NCBI GenBank assembly: GCA_958348245.1
Contig: CATVYJ010000006.1
Coordinates: 62,001-126,000, forward strand
Reading direction: 5' to 3'
DNA length: 64,000 nt
Source: an uncultured Veillonellaceae bacterium
GTDB lineage: Bacteria; Bacillota; Negativicutes; Veillonellales; Dialisteraceae
The notes under the pieces were generated by a model. That model did not search any database. It was not told where the DNA came from and saw only the letters and a list, made by a program, of their open reading frames with translations. Positions 1 to 8,976 of the stretch are shown piece after piece; position 1 is the stretch's first letter; every line of letters starts with the position of its first letter. The position numbers and the translations under genes are program-made.

Positions 1-2183
1 ACAAAGTGATGGCCTCCATGGGCCATCTGCGGGACCTGCCGGCGCGGACCCTCGGCGTGGATATCGACCACGACTTCGCGCCGCAGTACGTGAACGCCGA
101 CGGGCGGGAGAGCGTCATCAAAGACCTGCAGAAGGAAGCGAACCAGTGCCGGGACGTGCTCCTCGCCACGGACCCCGACCGCGAAGGAGAGGCCATTTCG
201 TGGCACCTGTCGAAGCTCCTCGACGTGAATCCCGAGGACAATGTGCGCATCGCCTTCCACGAAATCACGCCGCCCGCCATCCGGGAAGCGGTGCAGCATC
301 CCGGCCCCATCGATGAACACCGCGTGGACGCCCAGCAGGCGCGGCGCGTGCTGGACCGCCTCGTGGGGTACAAGCTCTCCCCCTGGCTGTGGAAGCAGGT
401 CTACCGGGGCCTCTCCGCCGGGCGCGTACAGTCCGTGGCGGTGCGCCTCATCTGCGAGCGCGAAGCGGAAATCAAAGCGTTCCAGCCGGAAGAATACTGG
501 ACCATCGAAGGACGGTACAAAACGGCGGACAAGGAGACCTTCAAGGCGCGCCTCACCCAGATCCGGGGCGAAGAGGCGAAGCTCCACAATAAAGAAGAGA
601 CCGACGCGGCGCTGGCCGCTCTCGAAAAGCAGGACGCGGTCATCACCGCCGTGACGAAGCAGAAGAAGCAGCGCCGGCCGAAGCCGCCCTTCACCACGTC
701 CACCCTGCAGCAGGACGCGGTGAATAAACTCTCCTTCGGCTCGAAGAAGACCATGATGATCGCCCAGACGCTCTACGAAGGGGTGGAAATCGCCGGCCAC
801 GGCCACGTGGGGCTCATCACCTACATGCGTACTGACTCGGTGCGCATTTCCGAGGAAATGGCGAAGCCCACCCTCGCGTACATCGCGCAGATTTACGGCG
901 AAGCGTACGCTCCGGAGAAGCCGAACGTGTACGCCAAGTCGAAAGAGGCGCAGGACGCGCACGAAGCCATCCGCCCTACGTCGCTCAAATTCCCGCCGGA
1001 AGCGCTGGAAGGCTCCCTCTCGCGGGACCAGATGAAGCTCTACACCCTCATCTGGAACCGGTATCTCGCGAGCCAGATGGCGCCGCAGGTGACGGAAAAT
1101 ACCGCTGCCGTCCTCCAGTGCGGGGACTACACCCTCCGCGCGACGGGCATGCACGTCCTCTTCGACGGCTTCACCGTGCTCCAGACGGCGAAGGAAAAGG
1201 CGAAAGAGAACGAAAAGGAAAATACCCTCCCGGCGCTCCGCAAAGGCGATACGGTGAAGAATGTTTCCATCGGGGGCGAGCAGCATTTCACCGCGCCGCC
1301 GCCGCGCTACACCGAGGCGAGCCTCATCAAGACCCTCGAAGAGAAGGGCATCGGCCGCCCCTCCACGTACGCTCCCATCCTGGACACCATCCAGCGCCGG
1401 AAATACGTGGAGAAGGAAAATAAACAGTTCGTCCCCACCGAGCTGGGCTTCACCATCGTGGACCTGCTGAAGACCTATTTCGGCGGCATCATCAACGTGG
1501 ACTTCACTGCCGAGATGGAAGACGAGCTGGACAAGATCGCCGCAGGCAAAGCCACCTACGGCAAGGTCATGAAGGATTTCTACAAAGTCTTCAGCGAAGA
1601 GCTGAAAGACGCCGACGCGAAAGCCGCCGAAGACCGGGAGAAGCATCAGGAAGTGTCCGACGTGATCTGCGAGAAATGCGGCGCGCATATGATCGTGAAG
1701 ATGGGCCGCTACGGGAAATACCTCGCCTGTCCGAATTATCCGAAGTGCAGCAATATCAAACCGTACCGGCAGGATCGCGCTCCCGACGAAGAGTCGGATG
1801 TGGTGTGCGACAAGTGCGGCGCGAAGATGGTGTACCGCACGGGGCCTTTCGGCCGGTATCTCGCGTGCCCGGCGTGCAAAGCCACGAAATCCATCGTGGT
1901 GGACACGGGCATCGAGTGCCCCAAATGCCACAAGGGCCATCTGGTGCGCCGCCGCTCCCGCCGGGGCCGCTATTTCTACGGATGCAGCGAGTACCCGAAG
2001 TGCGACATGGCGCTCTGGAACGAGCCGGTGAATCAATTCTGCCCGGAATGCGGGCACATCATGGTGAAGAAAGTCGGCCGGGACAAGGTGGAGCACATCG
2101 TCTGCTCCAATCCGGAATGCCCCACCCAGCCGAAGCGCCGCACCCGCGCGAAGAAAGCGGACGCGGCGGAACCGGAGAAGTAA
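1..2183 (+). CDS. topA: DNA topoisomerase I (type IA), 5' end outside window
   Basis: Relaxes negatively supercoiled DNA through a transient phosphotyrosine link. The reading frame is already open at base 3 (a Lys codon before VMASMGHLRDLP), so the true N-terminus lies upstream and the GTG at 6 is not the start. The TOPRIM acidic motif TDPDREGE is near fragment residue 57, and the active-site Tyr is in ITYMRTDSVR (codon 822-824). The C-terminal third carries four Cys4 zinc-binding modules beginning CEKC, CDKC, CPKC and CPEC, ending in a basic tail. trmFO starts 10 bases after the stop, so the two are probably co-transcribed, an arrangement common in Firmicutes. Confidence 0.97.
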   Translation, partial: KVMASMGHLRDLPARTLGVDIDHDFAPQYVNADGRESVIKDLQKEANQCRDVLLATDPDREGEAISWHLSKLLDVNPEDNVRIAFHEITPPAIREAVQHPGPIDEHRVDAQQARRVLDRLVGYKLSPWLWKQVYRGLSAGRVQSVAVRLICEREAEIKAFQPEEYWTIEGRYKTADKETFKARLTQIRGEEAKLHNKEETDAALAALEKQDAVITAVTKQKKQRRPKPPFTTSTLQQDAVNKLSFGSKKTMMIAQTLYEGVEIAGHGHVGLITYMRTDSVRISEEMAKPTLAYIAQIYGEAYAPEKPNVYAKSKEAQDAHEAIRPTSLKFPPEALEGSLSRDQMKLYTLIWNRYLASQMAPQVTENTAAVLQCGDYTLRATGMHVLFDGFTVLQTAKEKAKENEKENTLPALRKGDTVKNVSIGGEQHFTAPPPRYTEASLIKTLEEKGIGRPSTYAPILDTIQRRKYVEKENKQFVPTELGFTIVDLLKTYFGGIINVDFTAEMEDELDKIAAGKATYGKVMKDFYKVFSEELKDADAKAAEDREKHQEVSDVICEKCGAHMIVKMGRYGKYLACPNYPKCSNIKPYRQDRAPDEESDVVCDKCGAKMVYRTGPFGRYLACPACKATKSIVVDTGIECPKCHKGHLVRRRSRRGRYFYGCSEYPKCDMALWNEPVNQFCPECGHIMVKKVGRDKVEHIVCSNPECPTQPKRRTRAKKADAAEPEK

Positions 2184-2193
2184 AGGAGACCTC

Positions 2194-3498
2194 ATGGACA
2201 AAGTGACCATCGTCGGCGCGGGCCTCGCCGGCAGCGAAGCGGCGTGGCAGCTCGCCCGGCGCGGCATCCCCGTGCGCCTCGTGGAGATGCGCCCCGGAGA
2301 GAGCACCCCCGCGCACCACACGGCGTATTTCGCCGAGCTCGTATGCAGCAATTCCCTGCGGGCCGCGGCCCTCACGAACGCCGTGGGCCTGCTCAAGGAA
2401 GAAATGCGCCGCCTCGGCTCGGTCGTCATGGCCGCCGCGGACGCCCACCGCGTACCCGCAGGAGGCGCGCTCGCGGTGGACCGCATGGGCTACGCCGCCG
2501 CCGTGACGGACGCCGTGCGGAGCCATCCCCTCATCGAAGTCGTGGAAGAACGGGTGGACAGAATCCCCGAAGAGGGCGTGGTCATCATCGCCACCGGCCC
2601 CCTCACGGACGGCGCGCTTGCCGCGGACATCGAAGCCTTCTGCGGCGGGGAAGGGCTGCATTTCTACGACGCCGCCGCGCCCATCGTGACGAAGGATTCC
2701 CTCGATATGGCCGTGGTGTACCGCGCCTCCCGCTACGGCAAGGGGGAAGCAGCCTACCTGAACTGCCCCATGAACGAAGAGGAATACAAAGCCTTCCAGC
2801 AGGCCCTCGCCTCGGCGGAGACCGCGGAAGTGCACGGCTTTGAAAATAAAAAAGTCTTCGAGGGATGCATGCCCATCGAAGTGATGGCCCAGCGCGGGGA
2901 GGACACCATGCGCTTCGGCCCCATGAAGCCCGTGGGCCTGCCCGATCCGCGCACGGGGCGCGACCCCTACGCGGTGGTGCAGCTTCGGCAGGACAACGAA
3001 GAAGGCACCCTCTACAACATCGTGGGCTTCCAGACCCATCTCAAATGGGGCGAGCAGCGCCGCGTCTTCGGCATGATTCCCGGCCTCGCCCATGCGGAAT
3101 TCATCCGCTACGGCGTGATGCACCGCAATACCTACATCGACTCGCCGGACCTCCTCACCGCCGCCATGGAGTCGCGCACTCGGCCCGGCCTCTTCTTCGC
3201 AGGGCAGATGACCGGCGTGGAAGGGTACGTGGAGTCTGCTGCCTCGGGCATCGCCGCCGCTTTCGGGGCCGCCGCGCGCCTCCGGGGCGAAGAGCCCGTG
3301 CCCTTCCCGCGGGAGACCGCTCTCGGTTCGCTCACGCACTACATCTCCCACTACGAGGGCAAGAATTTCCAGCCCATGAACGTGAACTTCGGCCTCATGC
3401 CGCCCCTTCCGCAGCGCGTGCCGAAGAAAGAAAAGAACCGGAAAATCGCCGAGCGCGCCCTCGCCGCGCTGGACGCCTTTTTGCAGGCAGAAAAATAA
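2194..3498 (+). CDS. trmFO: Methylenetetrahydrofolate-tRNA-(uracil-54-C5)-methyltransferase TrmFO
   Basis: Folate- and FAD-dependent enzyme that makes ribothymidine at position 54 of tRNA. At 434 aa it has the usual family length. The N-terminus has the dinucleotide-binding motif VGAGLAGSEAAWQLARRG, followed by EMRP and the conserved ELVCSNSLR stretch. FFAGQMTGVEGYVESAA lies near residue 335, where the FAD domain closes. The start is fixed by AAGGAG at 2183-2188. It follows topA closely and is followed by an intrinsic terminator, so it ends the topA transcript. Confidence 0.97.
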   Translation: MDKVTIVGAGLAGSEAAWQLARRGIPVRLVEMRPGESTPAHHTAYFAELVCSNSLRAAALTNAVGLLKEEMRRLGSVVMAAADAHRVPAGGALAVDRMGYAAAVTDAVRSHPLIEVVEERVDRIPEEGVVIIATGPLTDGALAADIEAFCGGEGLHFYDAAAPIVTKDSLDMAVVYRASRYGKGEAAYLNCPMNEEEYKAFQQALASAETAEVHGFENKKVFEGCMPIEVMAQRGEDTMRFGPMKPVGLPDPRTGRDPYAVVQLRQDNEEGTLYNIVGFQTHLKWGEQRRVFGMIPGLAHAEFIRYGVMHRNTYIDSPDLLTAAMESRTRPGLFFAGQMTGVEGYVESAASGIAAAFGAAARLRGEEPVPFPRETALGSLTHYISHYEGKNFQPMNVNFGLMPPLPQRVPKKEKNRKIAERALAALDAFLQAEK

Positions 3499-3506
3499 AT
3501 CCGAAA

Positions 3507-3537
3507 GAAAGACAGGACAATGAGCCTGTCTTTTTTG
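3507..3537 (+). terminator. Intrinsic terminator after trmFO
   Basis: GACAGG (3511-3516) pairs with CCTGTC (3525-3530), extended by flanking A/T pairs, and is followed by a run of six T. Confidence 0.85.
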
Positions 3538-3611
3538 CGTGGGATGTTTCCCGTGTACTGAACAGGAAAGGACCGGCCTGTGTGGTTTCAGGCGGAGCGG
3601 GATGCGGCCCA

Positions 3612-3620
3612 TGATATAAT
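3612..3620 (+). promoter_or_regulatory. Extended -10 promoter for hslVU
   Basis: TGATATAAT is an extended -10 element 55 bases before hslV. No good -35 hexamer is visible at 17 bp, which fits extended -10 promoters. Confidence 0.7.
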
Positions 3621-3674
3621 GAGAAGAAATGGACAGCAGGTCTGCGCCGCGGCGCAGGGAAAGGAAGGAACGGT

Positions 3675-4205
3675 ATGTTTACTGCGACTACGATACTGGC
3701 CGTGAAGAAAGACGGCCATACGGCGGTGGCCGGAGACGGGCAGGTGACTATGGGCAACGCGGTCATCATGAAGAACACCGCCCGGAAGGTGCGCCGCCTC
3801 TATCATGGAAAAATCATCGCGGGCTTCGCGGGCTCCGTGGCGGACGCCTTCGCCCTCTTTGATAAATTTGAAGCGCGCCTCACGGACTGCAGCGGCAATC
3901 TGGTGCGCGCCGCCGTGGAATTTGCCCGGGACTGGCGGCGGGACCGGGTGCTGCAGAAGCTCGAAGCGCTCCTCATCATCACCGACGGGGAGCATCTCTT
4001 CCTCGTCTCGGGAAACGGCGAAGTCATCGAGCCCGACGACGGCATCCTCGCCATCGGCAGCGGCGGCAATTACGCCCTCGCCGCGGCGCGGGCCCTCACG
4101 GCGAATACGGCGCTCTCCGCGCGGGACATCGCGGAGAAATCGCTCCACATCGCCGCCGACATCTGTGTGTATACGAATCATAACGTCATCGTGGAGGAAC
4201 TCTGA
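3675..4205 (+). CDS. hslV: ATP-dependent protease proteolytic subunit HslV
   Basis: N-terminal nucleophile peptidase that forms the HslUV complex with the ATPase encoded next door. At 176 aa it is full length. The start MFTATTILAVKKDG predicts removal of four residues (MFTA) to expose the catalytic Thr of TTI. This resembles Bacillus CodW, which also has a short propeptide, more than E. coli HslV. VAGDGQVTMG, RRLYHGKIIAGFAGSVADAF and IGSGGNYALAAARAL are family signatures. AAGGAAGGAA precedes the ATG. The stop overlaps the hslU start by one base (TGATG), which indicates translational coupling. Confidence 0.96.
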   Translation: MFTATTILAVKKDGHTAVAGDGQVTMGNAVIMKNTARKVRRLYHGKIIAGFAGSVADAFALFDKFEARLTDCSGNLVRAAVEFARDWRRDRVLQKLEALLIITDGEHLFLVSGNGEVIEPDDGILAIGSGGNYALAAARALTANTALSARDIAEKSLHIAADICVYTNHNVIVEEL

Positions 4206-5575
4206 TGGACAGCACGCTCACGCCGCGGAAGATCGTGGCATATCTGGATGAATATATCATCGGCCAGCAGGATGCAAAGAAATCCGTGGCCGTCGCCCTG
4301 CGCAACCGGTGGCGCGCGGCGCAGCTTCCGCCGGAGACGGCGAAGGAAATCCTGCCGAAGAACATTCTTCTCATCGGACCCACCGGCGTAGGCAAGACGG
4401 AAATCGCCCGGCGCATCGCCTCCCTCACGGACGCGCCCTTCATCAAGGTGGAAGCGACGAAGTACACCGAAGTGGGCTACGTGGGGCGCGACGTGGAGTC
4501 CATGGTGCGCGACCTCGTGGAGGAAGCGGTGCGCATGGAGAAAAAGAAAGACGCCGCCGCCCACGGGAAAGACGCGGAAGAGGCGGCCGTCCAGAAAATC
4601 GGGGAAATCATGTGGCCCACGAAAAAAGCGGAGACCCGGAACCCCATGGAAATCATCTTCGGCAGCAAAGCGCCGCAGCAGAATGCGCCGGCGGACGATC
4701 CGGAGAAAGCGGAGCGGCGGGAATGGTTCCTCCAGCGCCTCCGGAGCGGCGAGCTCGACAACCGCACCGTGGAGATCGAAGTGCGCGACCGGAGCCGCCT
4801 TCCCGGCATGGGGGACAATGAAAACGTGAACCAGATTTCCCAGATGCTCTCCGCCATGATGCCCAAGCAGACGAAGAAGAAAAAAGTCACCGTCCGCATG
4901 GCGAAGCAGATCCTCACGGAAGAAGCGGCGGACGACATGGTGGACATGGAGCTCGCCGCGGACCGGGCCATCCGCAATGCGGAAGAGCACGGCATCATTT
5001 TCATCGACGAAATCGACAAAGTCGCCGGGCGGAGCGGCGCCTCCGGCGGGCCCGACGTCTCCCGCGAAGGGGTGCAGCGGGACATCCTGCCCATCGTGGA
5101 AGGGGCCACCGTGAAGACCAAGTACGGCATGGTGAAGACCGACCACATCCTCTTCATCGCCGCCGGGGCCTTCCACGTGTCAAAGCCGAGCGACCTCATT
5201 CCCGAGCTGCAGGGGCGCTTCCCCATCCGGGTGGAACTCCAGAGCCTCGGCCGGGAAGAATTCCGGCGCATCCTCACCGAGCCGCGGCAGGCCCTCATCC
5301 GCCAGTACCGGGCGCTCCTCAGTGCGGAAGGGGTGACCCTCACCTTCACGGACGGCGCGCTCGACGCCGTGGCGGACATCGCCGCCCGGGTGAACCGCGA
5401 GACCGAAGACATCGGCGCGCGGCGGCTCTACACCATCCTCGAGCGCGTCCTCGAGGACATCTCCTTCGACGCCTCCGACCGGGACGACAAAGACGTGGTG
5501 GTGGACGAAACGTACGTGCGGACAAAACTCGGCGCCGTCACGGACAATATGGACGCCTCCCGCTACATCCTCTGA
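4205..5575 (+). CDS. hslU: ATP-dependent protease ATPase subunit HslU
   Basis: AAA+ unfoldase that feeds substrates to HslV. The protein has 456 aa. Walker A is GPTGVGKTEIARR near residue 60, the pore motif EVGYVGRDVESMVRDLV follows, and Walker B is IIFIDEIDKV near residue 263. An insertion (I) domain lies between them, and the sensor/C-terminal region includes ARRLYTILERVLEDISF. The start overlaps the hslV stop. In Bacillus the cluster also contains codV (xerC-type recombinase) before hslV and codY after hslU. Neither is present here. Confidence 0.97.
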   Translation: MDSTLTPRKIVAYLDEYIIGQQDAKKSVAVALRNRWRAAQLPPETAKEILPKNILLIGPTGVGKTEIARRIASLTDAPFIKVEATKYTEVGYVGRDVESMVRDLVEEAVRMEKKKDAAAHGKDAEEAAVQKIGEIMWPTKKAETRNPMEIIFGSKAPQQNAPADDPEKAERREWFLQRLRSGELDNRTVEIEVRDRSRLPGMGDNENVNQISQMLSAMMPKQTKKKKVTVRMAKQILTEEAADDMVDMELAADRAIRNAEEHGIIFIDEIDKVAGRSGASGGPDVSREGVQRDILPIVEGATVKTKYGMVKTDHILFIAAGAFHVSKPSDLIPELQGRFPIRVELQSLGREEFRRILTEPRQALIRQYRALLSAEGVTLTFTDGALDAVADIAARVNRETEDIGARRLYTILERVLEDISFDASDRDDKDVVVDETYVRTKLGAVTDNMDASRYIL

Positions 5576-5577
5576 AA

Positions 5578-5606
5578 GAGCGGCCGCCTCCGGGCGGCGC
5601 TTTTTC
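5578..5606 (+). terminator. Intrinsic terminator after hslU
   Basis: GCCGCC (5583-5588), loop TCCG and GGCGGC (5593-5598) are followed by TTTTTCTTT. Confidence 0.85.
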
Positions 5607-5632
5607 TTTGTCGCTTCCGCGGCGCGCACAGG

Positions 5633-5661
5633 TTGACGGCCCATTTCCGGTTGACTATAAT
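5633..5661 (+). promoter_or_regulatory. Promoter of birA (TTGACG-17-TATAAT)
   Basis: TTGACG at 5633-5638 and TATAAT at 5656-5661 are separated by 17 bp, close to the sigma-A consensus. It places the birA start at 5707 rather than at an upstream in-frame ATG that precedes the promoter. Confidence 0.9.
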
Positions 5662-5706
5662 GGAAAACATCAAACGACAAGGCTGCACAGCAGCAGGGAG
5701 GCTATC

Positions 5707-6699
5707 ATGCGCAACGAAATCCTCGAATATTTCCGCAAAGCCAATGGGAAATTCGTTTCCGGCGAACAGATTTCACAGGACCTGGGCGTGTCCCGCACGG
5801 CCGTGTGGAAACAGATCAACGTCCTCAAATCGCGGGGCTACATCTTTGAATCCAGCACCCGCAAAGGCTACCGCCTCATCTACGCGCCGAACCTCCTGAC
5901 GCCCCTTGAAATCGAGAGCGTCCTCCGCACGGACACCTTCGGCCGGCGTATCGTCTATCTGGAAAGCACCACCTCCACGAACGAAGAAGCGAAGCGCATC
6001 GCCCGGGAAGGCGCGGAAGAAGGGACCATCGTCGTCGCCGAAGAGCAGACCTCCGGCCACGGCCGCCTCACGCGGAATTTCTATTCCCCCTTCGCGAAAG
6101 GCATCTGGTTCTCCCTCATCCTCCGGCCGAAATTCCTGCCCATGGAAGCGGCGAAATGCACGCTCCTCGCCGGCGTCGGCGTCTGCCGCGCCATCCGCCG
6201 CATGGGCCTGCCCGAATGCGGCATCAAATGGCCGAACGACATCCTCTGCCGCGGGAAGAAAATGGTGGGCATGGTCACGGAAATGTCCGCCTCCATGGAA
6301 AAAATCGACTACATCATCGTAGGCATCGGCATCAACACCGGCGCGAAGCACGACGAATTTCCCGAAGCCTTCCGGGACAACGCCACCTCTTTCGCCAACG
6401 AAGGCGTGGAAGTCTCCCGGAAAGAACTCCTCGCCGCCGTCCTCTACGAACTGGAGCAGGAATACCGCGTCGCCCAGACCGAAGGCTTCGACAAAGTCCT
6501 CGCCGACTGGGAAACCCTCTCCGTCACCATCGGCCAGGATGTGCGCGTCATCTTCAATGAAGACAGCTTCACCGGCAAAGCGGTGGGCATCGACAAGGAC
6601 GGCTGCCTCCTCGTGGACACGGGCAAAGAGGTGACCCGCGTCATCGCCGGAGACGTCTCCATCCGCCCCGCCGGCCAGCCCGTCAACCTCGGCCGCTGA
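5707..6699 (+). CDS. birA: Bifunctional biotin ligase / biotin repressor BirA
   Basis: Attaches biotin to carboxylase carrier proteins. The N-terminal winged helix (SGEQISQDLGVSRTAVWKQI, residues about 18-37) suggests that biotinyl-AMP-bound BirA also acts as a repressor. The catalytic core shows STTSTNEEAKR, the biotin-binding loop TSGHGRLTR and KWPNDILC, and a small SH3-like C-terminal domain follows. The loop reads GHGR where many homologues have GRGR. From ATG 5707 (GGGAGG at 5696-5701) the protein is 330 aa. A further upstream ATG at 5608 would start before the promoter and is rejected. No biotin genes are adjacent. Confidence 0.93.
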   Translation: MRNEILEYFRKANGKFVSGEQISQDLGVSRTAVWKQINVLKSRGYIFESSTRKGYRLIYAPNLLTPLEIESVLRTDTFGRRIVYLESTTSTNEEAKRIAREGAEEGTIVVAEEQTSGHGRLTRNFYSPFAKGIWFSLILRPKFLPMEAAKCTLLAGVGVCRAIRRMGLPECGIKWPNDILCRGKKMVGMVTEMSASMEKIDYIIVGIGINTGAKHDEFPEAFRDNATSFANEGVEVSRKELLAAVLYELEQEYRVAQTEGFDKVLADWETLSVTIGQDVRVIFNEDSFTGKAVGIDKDGCLLVDTGKEVTRVIAGDVSIRPAGQPVNLGR

Positions 6700-6722
6700 A
6701 TTTCCATTCCATACACCCGATA

Positions 6723-6750
6723 AAGGCCATGCGCAGGCATGGCTTTTTTC
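6723..6750 (+). terminator. Intrinsic terminator after birA
   Basis: GCCATGC (6726-6732), loop GCAG and GCATGGC (6737-6743) are followed by six T. Confidence 0.9.
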
Positions 6751-6762
6751 GCGCGCCGCATC

Positions 6763-6771
6763 TGATACAAT
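6763..6771 (+). promoter_or_regulatory. Extended -10 promoter for the PhzF-family gene
   Basis: TGATACAAT, with transcription expected near 6778, so the gene most likely starts at 6807. Confidence 0.65.
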
Positions 6772-6806
6772 AGAAGAAAATGGCGCGGCGGAAAGAAGGG
6801 AAAAGC

Positions 6807-7589
6807 ATGCAGCAGGTGATTGTGGATGTATTTTCGGAGACGGTGTTCGGCGGGAATCCCACGGCGGTGTGTTTCGCGGAAGAATGGCCGGAGGATGAGG
6901 CGATGCGGCGGATCGCCGCGGAGAACCGCCTGTCGGAAACGGCGTTCGTGCGGAAGAAGGACGGGAGGTACGGGCTGCGGTGGTTCACGGCGGTGCGGGA
7001 GATTCCGCTCTGCGGCCATGCGGCGCTGGGCGCGGGGTACGCGGTGCTTCGGGAATGGGAGCCGGGCGCGGAGGCGGTGACGTTTGATACGCTGAGCGGG
7101 GCGCTCACCGTCGCGAAGCGGGACGGACGGGTGGAGATGCGGATGCCCCGGTGGCCGCTTGCGGAAGTCTCCGTGACGGAGGACATGACGGAGGCGGTGG
7201 GCGCGCCGGTTCGGGCGGCGTATCTCGCGCGGGATCTGCTCTGCATCCTGGAAGACGAAGCGGCAGTGCGCCGCGCCGCTCCGGATATGGTCCGCGTGAA
7301 GGCGCTGCCGGGGCTGCTCCTGAATCTCGCGGCGAAGGGGACGGACTGTGACTGCGTGGTGCGTTCCTTTGCGCCGAAGCTCGCCGTGGACGAGGATCCG
7401 GCGTGCGGTTCGGGCCAGTGCCACGCCTTCGAATGGCTCGCCATGACGGAGGGTCGGACGTCGTTCTTCGGGCGGCAGGCGTCGGCCCGGGGCGGCGGGG
7501 TATACGGGCGCATCGAGGCGGGAGAGATGTTCCTCTCCGGCCATGCGGCGCTTTTTTCGGAGGGGGAGATTTTCCCGGAGGGCCGCTGA
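6807..7589 (+). CDS. PhzF-family isomerase/epimerase-like protein
   Basis: Member of the PhzF fold family (diaminopimelate epimerase-like), of about 260 aa. The substrate is unknown in most members, and PhzF itself isomerises trans-2,3-dihydro-3-hydroxyanthranilate. FGGNPTAVC at residues 14-22, the conserved catalytic Glu in NRLSETAFV, and DPACGSGQCHAF near residue 200 are typical. ATG 6807 is preceded by GAAGGG. An in-frame ATG at 6780 lies only about 9 bases from the -10 box and is less likely. The gene stands alone, so no pathway can be read from context and phenazine synthesis should not be inferred. Confidence 0.85.
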   Translation: MQQVIVDVFSETVFGGNPTAVCFAEEWPEDEAMRRIAAENRLSETAFVRKKDGRYGLRWFTAVREIPLCGHAALGAGYAVLREWEPGAEAVTFDTLSGALTVAKRDGRVEMRMPRWPLAEVSVTEDMTEAVGAPVRAAYLARDLLCILEDEAAVRRAAPDMVRVKALPGLLLNLAAKGTDCDCVVRSFAPKLAVDEDPACGSGQCHAFEWLAMTEGRTSFFGRQASARGGGVYGRIEAGEMFLSGHAALFSEGEIFPEGR

Positions 7590-7634
7590 AGCGGGGCGGC
7601 GCGGGAAATTTTTTCGCCGGGGCCTCGGGATTTC

Positions 7635-7643
7635 TGCTATAAT
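7635..7643 (+). promoter_or_regulatory. Extended -10 promoter for mtaB, very close to the start codon
   Basis: TGCTATAAT ends only 7 bases before ATG 7651, so initiation 6-8 bases downstream would give a nearly leaderless mRNA. Confidence 0.6.
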
Positions 7644-7650
7644 ACAAGGC

Positions 7651-8976
7651 ATGGAAACGACAGTAAAAAGCAATGGAAAGCGCGTGGCGTTCCTCACGCT
7701 GGGGTGCAAGGTCAACCAGTACGACAGCGACGCCATGCGGAGTCTCTTCCTCCGCCGGGGCTATACTGCTGCGGACGCGGACGAAGAGGCGGACGTGTAT
7801 GTGATCAATACGTGCTCGGTGACGAGCGTGGGGGACAAGAAGTCGCGGCAGACCATCCGGCGCATCCGCCGGGCGCATCCCGGTGCGGTCATCGCCGCGG
7901 CGGGGTGCTACGCCCAGCTCGCGCCGGAGGAAGTGGCGAAGACCGGCTGCGACGTCGTGGTGGGCAACCAGAACCGGCATCGTATCGTGGACTATGTGGA
8001 GGAGGCCGCGCGGGGGAAGCGCCTCAACGCCGTCACGGACATCATGAAGGCGGAGGGCTTTGAAAACCTCACGGTGGATCCGGAAGGGGAGGAGAAGACC
8101 CGGGCGTTTATCAAGGTGCAGGAAGGGTGCGACAATTACTGCACGTTCTGCATCATCCCCTACGCGCGGGGCCGCCTGAAATCGCGCCGCCTCGACGACG
8201 CGGTGGCGGAAGCGCGGCGGCTCGCGGAGAAGGGCTACCGGGAGATCGTCCTCACGGGGATTCATCTCGGCAATTACGGCAAGGATCTGCGCGACGGGAC
8301 GACCCTGTCGCAGCTGGTGGAGGCGCTGCTGGCCATTCCGGGCATCGCCCGCATCCGCCTCGGCTCCATCGAGTCGGTGGAGCTGTCGGACGAGCTCATC
8401 CGCATCATCCGGACGGAAGAAAGGGTGTGCAGCCACCTCCACCTGCCGCTCCAGTCCGGATCGGACGCGGTGCTCCGCCGGATGAACCGGCATTACCGGC
8501 TGGAGGAATTCAAGGCGCTCATCGCAGATCTCCGGGAAAAGATCCCGGGCATCGCGCTCACGACGGATCTCATTGTGGGCTTCCCCGGCGAGACGGAGGC
8601 GCTCTTTCAGGAGACGCTCGCCACGCTCCGGGAGCTCCGCTTCTCCGGCATCCATGTCTTTCCCTATTCCCGCCGGACGGGAACGCCCGCCGCAGGCTAT
8701 CCGGATCAGGTGTCCGCGGCGGAGAAGAAAGACCGGGTGCACCGCGTGGAAGCGCTGGAAGAACCCATCAGCAGAGAGTTCCGCTCCGCTTTCGCCGGCA
8801 GGACCGTGCGGGTCCTCGCGGAGGAAGAGAAGGACGGCCTTTTCGAGGGCCTCTCTGATGAATATATCCGCGTCTTTATCAAAGGGGCGCAGGTCAGACG
8901 GGGCGGCCTCTACCGCGTACGGGTGGAAGCCCTCGCGGACGGCGGCCTCATCGGTACGGCAGAGGAGGAATTATAA
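7651..8976 (+). CDS. mtaB: tRNA (N6-L-threonylcarbamoyladenosine(37)-C2)-methylthiotransferase MtaB
   Basis: Radical-SAM enzyme that adds a methylthio group to t6A37 of tRNA. The N-terminal UPF0004 domain supplies cluster cysteines in TLGCKVNQYD, INTCSVTSVGDKKSRQ and AAGCYAQ. The radical-SAM motif CDNYCTFC lies near residue 165. VGFPGETEALF, FPYSRRTGTPAA and a C-terminal TRAM-like region follow. From ATG 7651 the protein is 441 aa. There is only a weak AAGG before this ATG and the promoter is almost on top of it. The alternative start GTG 7684, preceded by GGAAAG, would remove 11 residues without touching the first motif. The next gene overlaps the stop by one base. Confidence 0.93.
   Translation: METTVKSNGKRVAFLTLGCKVNQYDSDAMRSLFLRRGYTAADADEEADVYVINTCSVTSVGDKKSRQTIRRIRRAHPGAVIAAAGCYAQLAPEEVAKTGCDVVVGNQNRHRIVDYVEEAARGKRLNAVTDIMKAEGFENLTVDPEGEEKTRAFIKVQEGCDNYCTFCIIPYARGRLKSRRLDDAVAEARRLAEKGYREIVLTGIHLGNYGKDLRDGTTLSQLVEALLAIPGIARIRLGSIESVELSDELIRIIRTEERVCSHLHLPLQSGSDAVLRRMNRHYRLEEFKALIADLREKIPGIALTTDLIVGFPGETEALFQETLATLRELRFSGIHVFPYSRRTGTPAAGYPDQVSAAEKKDRVHRVEALEEPISREFRSAFAGRTVRVLAEEEKDGLFEGLSDEYIRVFIKGAQVRRGGLYRVRVEALADGGLIGTAEEEL

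Noticed and set aside
5608..5706. N-terminal extension of BirA from ATG 5608
   Set aside because: It would begin upstream of the TTGACG-17-TATAAT promoter; ATG 5707 has GGGAGG and starts at the winged helix.
6780..6806. ATG 6780 as the start of the PhzF-family protein
   Set aside because: It is about 9 bases from the -10 box and lacks a ribosome-binding site; ATG 6807 follows GAAGGG and starts at the conserved core.
6807..7589. Phenazine biosynthesis
   Set aside because: Only the PhzF fold is present; no other phenazine genes exist in the window.
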